Source of the DNA: Xiphydria camelus
Lineage: Eukaryota > Arthropoda > Insecta > Hymenoptera > Xiphydriidae
Direction: 5' to 3'
Length of the DNA: 64,000 bases
NCBI GenBank assembly: GCA_963678675.1
Contig: OY783196.1
Span: forward strand, 16,300,138 to 16,364,137
Within the stretch, counting starts at the first letter, position 1. The number at the start of each line of letters is the position of its first letter. The notes under the pieces were generated by a model that did no database searches, was not told the origin of the DNA, and saw nothing but the letters and a program-made list of their open reading frames with translations. Of the stretch, positions 1 to 10,740 are shown piece by piece. Made by a program: the position numbers and the translations under genes.

Positions 1-291
1 TAATGAATCTATATATAAATAACAGGCCTAATTATCTGCCTTTCTAATTGACCTATGTTCATTTGCATATTTTTGTATATGAGACTATTCTGACAAACGA
101 TAGTCGAAATTCTGAATACTTGTAATACTTGCATTAACACAGCCTTATCTTTTATGGAACTAGTTCGAACTAAATAATCTATATATAAATGGCAGGCCTA
201 ATTATCTGCTTTTCTAATTGACCTACGTTCATTTGCATATTTTTTCATATGAGACTGTTCTGACAAACGATAGTCGAAATTCTGAATATCG
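1..291. repeat. Direct duplication, about 172-bp spacing
   Basis: Bases 1-120 and 173-290 are near copies (shared landmarks ACAGGCCTAATTATCTG-like stretch, ATTTGCATAT, GACAAACGATAGTCGAAATT). No coding potential seen. The element type is not recognised. Confidence 0.8.
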
Positions 292-394
292 GTTCATACC
301 GCTCAGTACCTACAGTTCTACAAAAAAAGAGGGGTATATGCTTTTGATGCGATATATGTTATCCATAGTAATTTTGCCTCCTGATCACTAATCT

Positions 395-690
395 GAAGTC
401 AAATTTCAAAAATTCGTGATCAGCGACCCAAAAAACCCCCCTATACCAAATTTGGCGTGAATCCGTTGATTTTCGAAAATCTCGTCCGCCATCTTGAATT
501 TTTGAAATCTGACGTCAGATTCGTGATTAGCGACCCAAAAAAAACCCCTATGCCAAATTTGGTATGGATCCGTCGATTTTCGGAAATCTCGTCCGCCATA
601 TTGGATCCGCTATCATGAATTTTTGAAATCTGACTTCAGATTCGTGATCAGCGACCTAAAAGACCCCCCTCTGTACTAAGTTCTACGGTT
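395..690. repeat. Tandem repeat, about 110-120-bp unit
   Basis: The phrase ATTCGTGATCAGCGACC (or close variants) recurs near 412, 519 and 640. Between copies lies a conserved stretch with CTCGTCCGCCAT and GAATTTTTGAAATCTGAC. About 2.5 units are present. Non-coding. Confidence 0.8.
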
Positions 691-1138
691 GTAGTACTAT
701 TATTCTATGCAAAATTCTAAAGTTGGTGCTAAATCTAGCGTTTCGACTAGTGTGGGGCGTGTGCTGGAAGTTGTGCGATAAAGTGTGTAAGAAGTGCGAT
801 CAACAGAGTGTAAGAGTAGTATATGTAATAGGAAGAAAGCTGAGAGCTAGAGTTAAAGGATAGGCTATAGGGGTTTGTTGGAAAAGGGAGGAAACGATAG
901 GAAAATAGGAAAAGCAAGGAAAAATTAGAAGTGAGGTTGTGAGGTGGCGTGGCGAGGAGGAGGGAGATAAGCAAGAGATAAAGGTAGCGCGGAAAGGGCA
1001 GAGTCGGTAAGGTAGGTAGGTTGTAGATCGGCATTGGAGAAAGAAAGGTAACACGTAGAAGACAAATATGATCAAGGAAAAGAGAGGCAGGCCAACCAAT
1101 GCTGAAATGTTAGGGAAGGAAGGTCGTGGGGAGAGGAA

Positions 1139-1809
1139 TTGGACAGCTGCTTAATAAAGGGCGGGAAGACAAGCAATGAGGCAGAGGACAGCCGAGAGGA
1201 CACGAACGCAGAAGCAAAACAAAAGACACAACAGGCGAAGGGGGTTTGGAAGGAAATCTCGGTGCAGATTAAAATGCAGTTTAAGAACATGAAAAGAGAA
1301 TTGGGGGAAGAGATGAGGGAGACATATGTGAAACTGAGAGAAGATCTTGAAATATGGGAGGAGAAATGGGAAATGAAGGTGGAGGTGTTGGAAAGGATGA
1401 TCACGGAGACAGGAAAAACCTGGAAGGTCACGTAGAAAGGAAGTTCGTGAAGTTGGAAAAGGCGTTCACCTTAAAAATCGAGAATAAAGAAGAAGAGAGA
1501 AGGAAAAATGTGGTTATCAAAGGGCTGGAAATCAGGGGACCGGAAAAAGAGAAAGAGGTGGAAGGATTTATAAAGAAAGTGTTGAAGACCGAGGTGAAAG
1601 TAAATTGGGTAAAAATTGTCGGGACCAACGCAAGAAGTATGGTTGTAGCAGAGCTAGGAAATTGGGAAGAAAAGTCGGAGGTCATGAAGAGGAGGAGCCA
1701 ACTGGGAGAGCAGAGGATTTTCATCGACAATTATCTCACGCATGAAAAGAGGGAGATTCAAAGGAAGTTAGCGGAAATAGGGAAAAGAGAGAAACTGAAA
1801 GGAAAATAG
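1139..1809 (+). pseudogene. LINE ORF1-like RNA-binding protein, frameshifted
   Basis: Two overlapping frames (1139-1435 and 1354-1809) make one protein with a shift near 1430. The first half is a charged coiled coil rich in E and K. The second holds an RRM-like core (NVVIKGLEIRG) followed by an interval ending in GEQRIFIDNYLTHEKREIQ, the layout of LINE ORF1 proteins of the transposase-22 type. The C-terminal basic tail KVRYQKLRIEGKWIPW continues past the stop near 1808 in another frame. It would coat LINE RNA. Dead by frameshift. Confidence 0.75.
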
Positions 1810-1847
1810 GTCAAGGTGAGGTACCAAAAGCTACGCATCGAGGGAAA

Positions 1848-2796
1848 ATGGATTCCATGGTCGAGTCTGGAAAAAGACGAAAGAGGCGAGTAGGCTTTTC
1901 GGCAGGAGCGGGAACGCGGAAAGCAAAGCACAGGGCAGTAAAAGCAGGACATGAGGGGCAGTGGCGGGCGCTATTCTGGAACGTGGCAGGTCTAGATAGC
2001 AAGGACAGGGACTTTTGGACGTACGTGAAGTCATTCGATTTTGTAGGGCTAACTGAGACGCGGGTAGATGAAAAAAGATGGAATAAGATCGAGCATTTTT
2101 TACCAAGGAGTCACAAATGGAAATGTCAGAAGGCTACTAAATGGGGGCGAAGGGGAAGAGCGTGTGAGGGAATTATTACAGGGGTTAGGGCAGAGATAGG
2201 AGAGATGGAAGATAGGAACACAAGTTTTAAAGGAGCGGTGAAAAGAACGCTGCAAATAGAAGGTGAAGAATGGACGGTCTGGACGATATACTGCGGGGTG
2301 GGGGTCGGGAATCTCGCCAAAGAGATGGAAGAAAGGATAGAGGAAACGGATGAAGAAACTTGCTCATAGGAGGAGACTTCAATGCGAGAGTGGGGAGCGA
2401 AGAACGAACAGAACTCGATGAGGAGGGAGAAGAAAAGATAGAGAAGAGAGAGAGTCGAAGGATCCGGTACTTAACAGGGAGGATAGAGCGCTGATATAAG
2501 TACTAGAAGAAAGAGGCTGGTTATTGCTAAACGGCAATGCCAAAGGAGACGAAAAAGGTGAGTGGACATACGTAGGACCCAGGGAACCAACGGTAATAGA
2601 TTACGGGATAGCTAACCTGGATGGACTGAGAAGAGTAAGAAAGTTCATGGTGGCAGAGAGAGTAAAATCGGACCATCAACCATTGGAGTACATCGTAAAT
2701 AGCAAGGTGGAAAAAAAGAAACTGAGAGTGGAGGAAGAGAGAGAAATTTCCCTTTGGTCGGAAGAGGCCGCAAGAGCACCTTTAAGGCGCAAATAG
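1848..2796 (+). pseudogene. LINE ORF2 endonuclease (EEP fold), frameshifted
   Basis: The frame 1848-2369 carries the endonuclease start (LFWNVAGLDSKDRDFW, then FVGLTETRV with the catalytic E). Just after its stop, 2360-2400 reads GGDFNARVG, the catalytic D/N motif, in another frame. The frame 2524-2796 carries the end (SDHQPL, the catalytic SDH). All three signature motifs of an apurinic endonuclease are thus present but in different frames. It would nick the target DNA to prime reverse transcription. It lies directly downstream of the ORF1 remnant. Confidence 0.8.
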
Positions 2797-2899
2797 AGCA
2801 GAACGTATTCGCGGAAGAGGGGGTTGAGAAGGGCTGGGCGGAAGTGGTAGAAGCAGTAAATGAAAGCATGACGAGGAAGCGTTTAAAAAGAGAAAGGAG

Positions 2900-3060
2900 G
2901 AAATAGGGAAGCGAACATGGTGGGACAAAGAGTGCAGGGTGATGAAACGGCAGGTAAGAAAGAGATATAGCGATTGGAAAAAAGTCTTGGGAGACAAAGA
3001 AGAGTACACTACGAGCAGAGCGCAACTAAGAGAAATGTGTCGGGAAAAAAGCAAAAGAAA
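2900..3060 (+). pseudogene. LINE ORF2 linker between endonuclease and RT
   Basis: Basic, tryptophan-containing sequence (WWDKECRVMKRQVRKRY) typical of the spacer between EN and RT in LINE ORF2. It runs straight into the foldback at 3061, where the LINE ends. Confidence 0.6.
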
Positions 3061-3264
3061 ACGTGTGGCCGCCACACGCGGAAGAAGTGAAACTTCGATA
3101 TCAGTTTCTCTGAATTTCATTCCGGTTGTATTAGTTTCAATTGGCTCTATACAAGTCTTTTACAATGCTTCTTCGTAGAGCCAATTGAAACTAATACCAC
3201 CGGAATGAAATTCAGAGAAACTGATATCGAAGTTTCACTTCTTCCGCGTGTGGCGGCCACACGT
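3061..3264. mobile_element. 204-bp foldback MITE, copy 1
   Basis: Almost perfect hairpin. Both ends read ACGTGTGGCCGCCACACG or its complement, itself a near-palindrome, and the arms continue through GAAGAAGTGAAAC. The loop (about 3145-3177) contains TACAAGTCTTTTACAATG. A second 204-bp copy lies at 52254-52457 with its loop in the opposite orientation. No protein. The superfamily is unknown. Confidence 0.9.
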
Positions 3265-3582
3265 TTTGTGTTTTTTGTTGAATTCAATATGAATTTTTTT
3301 ATGGGCACAAAATGTAGTGTAAGGAATATCATATTCACTGGATGTATTTTCACCGACATTGGATCCCCCAGGAACTTGAAAATCTGTTACATTCTCCAGG
3401 GTTTGGGACTGGTGTTGATCTGCATTAGCAGATATAGCAATATTTGATTGTGTTAATTTAATTCTCTCTCTCCATTTTCGACTTCGTTCTGCATCAGTTT
3501 TAGGTAGTGTCCTCGTCATTGTTTTCTTTACATGGTGCCTGTCATGAAACTCTTTTGCCCGTTGTTTTCCTGTTTCTGCCAT
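3265..3582 (-). pseudogene. N-terminal fragment of an unrecognised, probably TE-borne protein
   Basis: An ATG at 3582 starts about 105 codons that run into the foldback. The segment PKTDAERSRKWRERIK is a basic helix of a kind often seen at the start of insect mobile-element proteins. The rest is Q/N/S-rich. The foldback truncates the 3' end. No function can be assigned. Confidence 0.35.
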
Positions 3583-3765
3583 AATAATTTTAATATAACA
3601 CACACGCGAAAGAGTGTTCAGTGTTCATTGACGTTAACGAAATTGAAAGTTTATTTTACACGTTGCCTGTCACTGTACTCTTTTGACCGTTCTGTTGTTT
3701 CTTTTTGCAACAATAATTATAAATTAATACACACACATACACACACACGCGCGCGCGCGCGAAAG
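3520..3765. repeat. Diverged tandem duplication ending in a CA/CG microsatellite
   Basis: Bases 3526-3614 and 3649-3764 align (TTTACA, TGCCTGTCA, CTCTTTTG, AATAATTA, then ACACAC and GCGAAAGA). The second copy has an expanded (CA)n(CG)n run at 3731-3762. The next 350 bases (3765-4110) show no recognisable feature. Confidence 0.65.
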
Positions 3766-4113
3766 AATGTACAATAATGCATGGTGGTTACTCGAGAAAG
3801 GTCACGACTCCGATCGCAGACTACACGAGCTCCGTATAGCCGGCCATTCGACGCGGTAAAATCCGGAAAACTGAAAATGTACAAACGAAATACAAACAAC
3901 TCACAAGTAGCTCTGCGCCCTCTAGTCTGGCTTCTCATATCATCTTACGGATATGCCCAAAAAATGGTCCTAAACGCTAGATTTACGGTGAGACTAAACA
4001 GTCTTCTTAGTGGAGGTGCGACACTGCGTCGCCTCATAATACGAACAATAACATTCATCGCCCGAAGAAACCATCACGAGCAACACAAACCAGACCCCTT
4101 CTGCACAGTCTAA

Positions 4114-4860
4114 TGGTACTCGCAGACTTGTACACTTTTTGTATTGCGCAACCTGGAAAATGGCGCCATTTGGGTATTACAGCGTTTGAATAACGTTGCA
4201 AGTTTAAATATTGCACTACACTTGTCAAGTTGCTGACACTTTAAAAATTGCTACCTGTGTTCAAGATACTGGACTCGCGCAATATAAATATGAACCGACA
4301 TGTTGGTGAATAATGTGGCGCAACTTCTGCTATAGTGTACCTTTGTCTGTTGTGTGAGCAGTAGCTATCTAACCGGACTTTACCTTCCTCCGGTTTCCCC
4401 TACAATCTCAATGTTACAGCGAGTCGTTTAGTAGGTGAAATCGCTTTTCTCATAAACGTGTAATTTTTTTTTATTAATGGCGTTTCTTTTTCTAATAAAT
4501 AATCAAAATCGGTGGCGGACAATCGCAAAAGATTTTTGTAGAATGCTTCATCGCCATCTCTTAATTCTTGTAATAAATTATTTATTACTCCATAACGGTC
4601 ATGATTTTTAATCCATTCTTTAACCCAAAGTGTTATTTTTTTACTATTTTGACGTGTACTACGTTGTCGTCTTCGCAGTAATATAAGTGCTAAGCAGGAA
4701 GCGGCTTGTATTTTGTCATCGTCATCACAATACATTTCAATTAAATATTATAAAATCACTATAAAATTTTAGAGTACGGTTACGTTGGAACACGACGCGC
4801 AATTTTATAGTTGCGCTATAAGAACTTGCGCCACAAAAGTGTACAAGTGTGCGAGTACCA
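4114..4860 (-). mobile_element. Internally deleted PIF/Harbinger transposon
   Basis: Terminal inverted repeats of 26 bp with one mismatch (4114-4139 and 4835-4860, beginning TGGTACTCGCA) are flanked by the duplicated target TAA at 4111-4113 and 4861-4863. A 3-bp TWA duplication is the hallmark of PIF/Harbinger. The 747-bp body keeps only the N-terminal part of the transposase (4400-4735). Too short to be autonomous. Confidence 0.92.
4400..4735 (-). pseudogene. HARBI1-like PIF/Harbinger transposase, N-terminal 111 codons
   Basis: The protein has WVKEWIKNHDRYGVINNLL, then LLRLSATDFDYLLEKETPLI and MRKAISPTKRLAVTLRL, the conserved N-terminal region that precedes the DDE nuclease in HARBI1/ALP1-like transposases. 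The catalytic part is deleted, so about a quarter of the usual length of roughly 350-400 residues remains. It lies inside the TIR-bounded element 4114-4860, which agrees with the family call. Confidence 0.88.
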
Positions 4861-4863
4861 TAA

Positions 4864-5621
<758 letters not shown>

Positions 5622-5885
5622 CAATGACCATCACGAATTGTTTCATCACATATAAAGATACCATTTATGACAGTACCCAGGTAACACACTAACGTCGAAA
5701 TGACGTTTTTTGAAGGTCAGTTTTGACGTTAGATGACGAAAAATATGACGTCATTTTAACATCGCAAAGATGGCTTAATTGCACATCCACACGACGTCAG
5801 ACAAATCACGTCATAATGACGTTTTACCGTACGTTTTGATGACGTAAAAAATGACGGTTCTAAAAGGTTAGGTCTGACGTACACC

Positions 5886-6090
5886 CGGCGTCTCGGATTA
5901 TGTCGCTGGTGACTTTTTTAAAATGTTATTTTTAAAAGTACTAACCAATGAACAATTAATTCTCATGCCCTCATTAGCTACGGTAGTGTCTACTCTCGTT
6001 AATAAAAGCATGAGAATTGATTAATCATTGGTTAGTACGTTTAAAAATAACATTTAAAAAAAGTCATCGGCCACAGAATCCGAGACGCCG
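5886..6090. mobile_element. 205-bp hairpin MITE nested in element A
   Basis: Both ends read CGGCGTCTCGGATT on opposite strands and the arms pair for over 80 bp, through GTACTAACCAATGA. The equivalent place in copy B (about 7780-7790) is uninterrupted, so it acts as an empty site. Confidence 0.85.
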
Positions 6091-6104
6091 AGTGTATATC
6101 TTCA

Positions 6105-6172
6105 TCGTGAGCGGTCACCCATCCTATTAGTGTCCGCACTTTTCGCTGCTTAACTTCGTTGATCGGTCGGTG
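6105..6172 (-). other. 5S rRNA-like segment in element A
   Basis: On the minus strand, GATC-ACGAAGTTAAGCAGC is followed about 30 bases later by GGATGGGTGACCGC-like sequence (here GGGATGGGTGACCGC). These match the 5S rRNA region that spans the internal control region (A box to C box). Only about 65 of 120 nt of a 5S gene are present, so it is not a functional rRNA gene. Paralogous segment at 7709-7772. Confidence 0.7.
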
Positions 6173-7051
6173 TCCTTGAGTCCTCATCTGCTGCACGCTT
6201 CTGTGGTTAAGAATATTATTACTATGTATTAGTGTTCATATGAAGTTTGATGAATAAATGTATATTACTTTTCAATAAGAAAGAGCTTGAATAAATAAGA
6301 TTTTATAGTTGTATTATTCTTTTCTCAACATTTTTCTAAATTTATGATTGTATCTTTTGATAAATATTCTTAGATAGACGCAAATTGATACTAATATCAA
6401 TTTGCGTCTATGCAAGAAATAAATAATAAATAAATAAATAAATAATTTTATGAATGTTTAATCATCCTACATTAATTGATTGTCTTTCATTTACTTTAAT
6501 AATCTGTGCTTTTTAATAAATAGTTTAGTTTATTACTTGCTCAACATACTCTGGAGACTAAATGAAATAATTTATTGATTTAATAATTGAACAAATTACA
6601 ATTTTTGTCCATTTATTCACAAATAAATTTTCAAGCCTATATATGCAGGAGACGGAAATTTTTCTAAGTCTTATTCGTCATTAAAAATGACGGAAAAGTT
6701 CCGTCAAAAAGACGTTGAATTTTGACGTCCAAGGTACCTCGTAAATATGATGTCTCTGTGACATTAATATTACGAAAACTGACGTCTGAAACCCTATACT
6801 GACTAAAAAATGACGTCCGAGACGTTATTCTAATGTCAGTGTGCTACCTGGGTATATATCGTCCCCTCCCTACAAAAAGTCACTAACTAACATATTTTGT
6901 AAAATTCACCTAACTGGACCTAGTAGCTTAATTTTATTAAATCTTTAAATGGTAAAACTCACTAAGTGCTAAATGCGTTGGCAGTGAGCATGCGCGCATC
7001 ATAAAAAGTCATTAACCGAAATATAATACCGATATTATAGAGCAGAAACTA

Positions 7052-7990
7052 CCCAGGTAGCACACTGACGTTACAATAACGTCTCAGACGTCATTTTTTG
7101 GTCAGTATAGGGTTTCAGACGTCAGTTGTCGTAATATTAACGTCACAGGGACGTCATATTTACGACGTACCTTGGACGTCAAAATTCAACGTCTTTTGAC
7201 GGAACTCTTCCGTCATTTTTAATGACGAACGAGACTTAGAAAAATTTCGGTCTCCTGCGTATATAGGGACTTGAAAATTTATTTGTGAATAAATGGACAA
7301 AAATTGTAATTTTTTCAATTATTAAATCAATAAATTATTTCATTTCAAGTCTCCAGAGTATATTGAACAAGTTATAAACTATACTGTTTATTAAGAAGCA
7401 CAGATTATTAAAGTAAATGAAAGACAATCGATTAATGTAGAATGAATAAACATTCATATATTTATTTATTTATTATTTATTTCTTGCATAGACAAAAATT
7501 GATATTAATATTTATCAAAAGATACAATCATAAATTTAGAAAAATGTTGAGAAAAGAATAATACAATTATAAAATCTTGTTTATTCAAGCTCTTTCTTAT
7601 TGACAGGAAAAGCAATATACATTTATTCATCAAACTTCAGATGAACACTAATAGTAATAATGTTCTTAGCTACAGAAGCGTGCAGCAGATAAGGACTCGC
7701 GAGGACACCGACCGATCACGAAGTTAAGCAGCAAAAAGTGCGGACACTAGTTGGATGGGTGACCGCTCACGATAAGAAGATATACGTGTCAGACCTAACC
7801 TTTTAGAACCGTCATTTTTTACGTCATCACAACGTGCGGTAGAACGTCATTATGACGTGATTTTTCTGACGTCGTGTGTATGTGCAATTAAGCCGTCTTT
7901 TCGACGTTAAAATGACGTTATATTTATCGTCATCCGACGTCAGAACTGCCGTTCAAAAAACGTCATTTCGACGTTAGTGTGCTACCTGGG
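7052..7990 (-). mobile_element. TA-flanked GACGT-rich element, copy B
   Basis: The ends CCCAGGTAGCACACTGACG are inverted and flanked by TA (7050-7051, 7991-7992). At 939 bp it is collinear with copy A (reverse orientation) over its entire length apart from the nested MITE of A. Numerous GACGT/ACGTC pentamers lie in the outer 200 bp of both ends. The internal 5S-like block is at 7709-7772. Confidence 0.88.
7709..7772 (+). other. 5S rRNA-like segment in element B
   Basis: CGACCGATCACGAAGTTAAG at 7709-7728 and GGATGGGTGACCGC at 7753-7766 reproduce the middle of insect 5S rRNA including the A-box and C-box promoter positions. The region between is shortened. It is a fragment used as part of a transposon, not a gene. 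Confidence 0.72.
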
Positions 7991-8053
7991 TACCTACTAA
8001 GTCAGTTGATGATAAATGTTAGTTAGTGACTTTTTGCAGGAAGGGGACGATAT

Positions 8054-8275
8054 GTTGTTACATATATTAACTCGAGACGTTGGAATAGTTTTAAGAAATC
8101 CTTTTGCATGCAAAGCTGAAATTTCGCCCTTACTCGTAAATAAATTTAATTAAATTATTACTACATCATTTACAGCTTCGATGCTGACTTTACGACTCAT
8201 TTCAGCCCGAGTAGAACATTAATTGCAAATATCATCATAAACATGCCAATGCGAATAAAAATCATCTATTAACTG
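8054..8275. other. Unassigned AT-rich stretch
   Basis: No gene or repeat recognised. Confidence 0.5.
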
Positions 8276-8280
8276 TTGCA

Positions 8281-8461
8281 GATCAAGTATTCCGTTGTGG
8301 TGAGGATCCTGATTGGTCTACTCGCTAAGATCCGTATACGTTTCTTAGCGAGTAGACCAATCAGGACCCCCACCGCAATGGAATACTTGATCCTGATTGG
8401 TCCCTTCGCTGAGTTGCGTGCACGCAAAGAGATACGAGTGACTCGAGAAAGTACCCCCTGA
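8281..8461. mobile_element. Hairpin MITE with GACTCGAGAAAG end
   Basis: Bases 8281-8329 (GATCAAGTATTCC to TCTACTCGCTAAG) pair with 8343-8394. The right end GTGACTCGAGAAAG (8442-8455) matches the ends of a related element at 38145-38311. A further small hairpin (GATCTCCCG/CGGGAGATC) follows at 8460-8490. Confidence 0.7.
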
Positions 8462-8576
8462 TCTCCCGGTAGCTGTCAGTTCGGGAGATCGAAGCATCTA
8501 ACCTCGAAATCAAGTGTACAAGTGATAAAAAATAATTATACGGGTTTCTTCGGTGAGTTTCCCCAAGTGTTTAAAG

Positions 8577-8757
8577 TAGTTACCTACTCCATTATTGTAA
8601 TCCAATTCCATTGTATCCCTTATTTTTCTGCCACGACTTTGATTGTTGATAGTGGATGGATCAGCCAATAAATTTGATTTTTATTCACTATCAACTATCA
8701 AAGTCGTGGCAGAAAAATATGGGATTCAATGGAATTGGATTACAGTAATGTAGTAAC
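8577..8757. mobile_element. 180-bp hairpin MITE, copy 1
   Basis: Self-complementary: AGTAGTTAC-CTACTCCATTATTG and TAATCCAATTCCATTG at one end, complements at the other; centre near 8665. Further copies at 9744-9927 and a diverged half at 15755-15830. Confidence 0.8.
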
Positions 8758-9743
8758 TACTTTATTTTTCTCAAACGTGAAGTGTACATGTACCTCACTT
8801 TTATCTCATGTATTACTGCAGACTCTGACATGTCATCTCGTGCAGGTGCAACCGAAGAGGACCTAGCTCGTGTCCTGTCCGTAAAAAGATGACTCGATGG
8901 ACATCGGAGAATGTCAGACTTGTCACCGAGCGCCTATTACCCACGGTACGTTTATTGTGATATGCGCTTTTCGTTTCAATTATTCCTGCTTTAAATAACT
9001 TTCACTTCTTTCAAAGTATTTACCTTGTACAAACTGTTCATCGTAGGGGGCAGCGATCAATGATTGTGACTAATCGTAGACAAATTATTCCTGCGATGAT
9101 GTTCCAGTTGCAAAGCATACACTAGCAAGTCAGCTTACAGCATCCGATGTTTAGTATTAACTTTACCTCTTTTGGAACACCCATCACCCGAGTATAATCA
9201 CGATTACGTTAATGTTAATCGCAGAATAGACCGTGAGCTCGGGCACATTATCGCAGTAGTAGTTCGGTACACCGAATTGCCTTTTAGTTTTAATAGACGA
9301 ACTTGTCTACGACGAGTCGCTAATATCGATCGCTGCCTCCTACCACGAACAGTTCATAAAAGGTTATTACCTTGAAAGAAGTAAAAGTTATTTAACGCTG
9401 GAATAGTTGAATGAAACGAGAAGCGCGTATTGCAATTAATCTACCGTGGGTAATAGGCGCTCCGTGACAAGCCGGACATTCTCCGATGTCCATCGAGTCA
9501 TCTTTTTACGGACAGGACACGAGCTAGATCCTCTTCGGTTGCACCTGTACGAGATGACATGTGAGAAAATCGTGAGCCTTCATGAAAATCTTCTAACGTA
9601 CTCGTTCTGCAGTAATACTTAATGAAATAAAAGTGAGGTACATGTACACTTCACGTTTGACAGGTCGGTTTATAAATTCGAACTTGTGTGGGATAGTATA
9701 ATACGAAAGAGGAAATATATCGATAAAGAAAAAATAATAATAA

Positions 9744-9927
9744 AGTAGTTACTACATTACTGTAATCCAATTCCATTGTATCCCTTATTTTTCTGCCACG
9801 ACTTTGATAGTTGATAGTGAATAAAAATCAAATTTATTAGCTGATCCATCCACTATCAACAATCAAAGTCGTGGGAGAAAAATAAGGGATACAATGGAAT
9901 TGGATTACAATAATGGAGTAACTACTT
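9744..9927. mobile_element. 180-bp hairpin MITE, copy 2
   Basis: Same hairpin as 8577-8757. Its flanks are also inverted copies of each other: 9636-9743 (GTGAGGTACATGTACACTTC) mirrors 9935-10050, so it sits in the centre of a larger palindrome. Confidence 0.8.
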
Positions 9928-10149
9928 TATTATTATTTTTTTTTATTTATATATTTCCTCTTTCGTATTATACTATCACAAGTTCCAATTTATATACAAA
10001 CCTGTCAAACGTGAAGTGTACATATACCTCACTTTTATTTCATCTCTTCTTCGCCTCTGGTATAATCATTTACACCCCACAAAGCACGTTTTTGCAAGTA
10101 ACTTTTCTGTAACATTCCTGCGATATTTTGCAATATTCGTGAATACTAC

Positions 10150-10324
10150 TGTGATAGTTCCGACAGATATAGGTAATGAATATTTATTATAAAGAAATAG
10201 AACATGTGTCTCTGTTACAATCTGCTGGCTCATGCCGTAATGTCGGCCTCCTAACTGACTCTCCCATGTGTCCGTCTGGTGGTGCCCTCTGTACTCTTAC
10301 ACTCTACTTATACTATCTGTCACA
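10150..10324 (-). repeat. 3' LTR of the Ty3/Gypsy element
   Basis: The 175-bp LTR is bounded by TG and CA. Compared with the partner at 14437-14615 it lacks a few bases near its outer end (TTCCGACAG versus TTCTGTGACAG) and differs at scattered sites. Unusually short for this class. Confidence 0.93.
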
Positions 10325-10334
10325 TCCCCCTTTT
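10325..10334 (-). other. Polypurine tract
   Basis: On the minus strand, AAAAGGGGGA lies immediately upstream of the 3' LTR. This is where plus-strand DNA synthesis would start. Confidence 0.8.
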
Positions 10335-10344
10335 AAATATGCAC

Positions 10345-10740
10345 TCATTTGTAACTAACAAAATCATCAAATCGTCCGGGAGGTTTAATACTAGCTCTCG
10401 ATCGCAATGAAGGTCCACAATAATCTGTCGATGCACCGGATGCTCTGTGGCCGGCCCCGGAATCCTGCTCCCCTTCGATTGCCGTTGTTGATTCAGATGG
10501 TGCCTCCGTATGAGACGGAGACTCGTGTCCCTTAGGTATTGCAGGTTGCTCATCCTGCATGAATGGATCATGAACTGGATCCATATAGAACGTCAGTGAT
10601 TCAGATTTTGGTTTGATCAGTTGACTGCGATTTCGACGGTATTCACCACCATCAGACGTTGTCACGACAAATGGCCTTGGGGTTGGATGCTTTGCAGTTA
10701 CTTCTGCCGGTTCAAGTGTTTTGTCTCGTTTTAACAACAC
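10345..10740 (-). pseudogene. Integrase C-terminal tail
   Basis: The frame reads KRDKTLEPAEVTAKHPTP, then RPFVVTTSDGGEYRRNRSQL, which is the chromodomain-less C-terminal DNA-binding region of Gypsy integrases. It continues the integrase at 10731-11426 after a frameshift near 10740 and ends in an acidic/proline-rich tail. Separate from the core only because of the shift. Confidence 0.75.

Larger units (their letters stand above)
740..3060 (+). mobile_element. 5' part of a non-LTR (LINE) retrotransposon, degenerate
   Basis: A purine-rich plus strand encodes, in order, a coiled-coil/RNA-binding ORF1-like protein (1139-1809), an apurinic-type endonuclease (1848-2796) and the linker that normally precedes reverse transcriptase (2900-3060). 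Frames shift several times. No reverse transcriptase is present: the element stops at the 204-bp foldback starting at 3061 and does not resume after it. The clade cannot be fixed without RT. The organisation ORF1-EN-RT is known for APE-type LINEs; truncation at the foldback is seen directly. Confidence 0.85.
5676..6852 (+). mobile_element. TA-flanked GACGT-rich element, copy A
   Basis: Ends CCCAGGTAACACACTAACG and its inverted partner, flanked by TA on both sides (5674-5675, 6853-6854). The terminal 200 bp on each side are packed with GACGT/ACGTC motifs. The middle holds a 5S rRNA-like segment on the minus strand (6105-6172) and AT-rich sequence. It is interrupted by a 205-bp hairpin MITE (5886-6090). 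Copy B at 7052-7990 is the same element in the opposite orientation and lacks that MITE. Non-coding. The TA target suggests mobilisation by a Tc1/mariner-type transposase (inference). Confidence 0.88.
6856..8053. mobile_element. TIR element split by element B
   Basis: The inverted ends, CGTCCCCT-CCTACAAAAAGTC with ACTAACTAACAT, lie at 6856-6893 and 8016-8053. Between them are about 160 bp and 25 bp of own sequence, with element B inserted at 7052-7990. Without B it would be about 260 bp. No coding capacity. Confidence 0.75.
8541..9935. repeat. Compound palindrome of about 1.4 kb
   Basis: Outer arms 8764-9010 and 9373-9660 are inverted copies (GTGAAGTGTACATGTACC, CGGACAGGACACGAGCTAG). Each is bordered by a copy of a smaller hairpin element (8577-8757 and 9744-9927). 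The left arm contains a short frame, MTRWTSENVRLVTERL (8886-8955), ending at GTACGT, which resembles a coding exon and its donor. The right arm holds its mirror. The loop (9010-9373) shows nothing recognisable. Confidence 0.75.

Noticed and set aside
6105..7772. Functional 5S rRNA genes
   Set aside because: Only the middle of the molecule is present and the segment is altered; no complete 120-nt gene.
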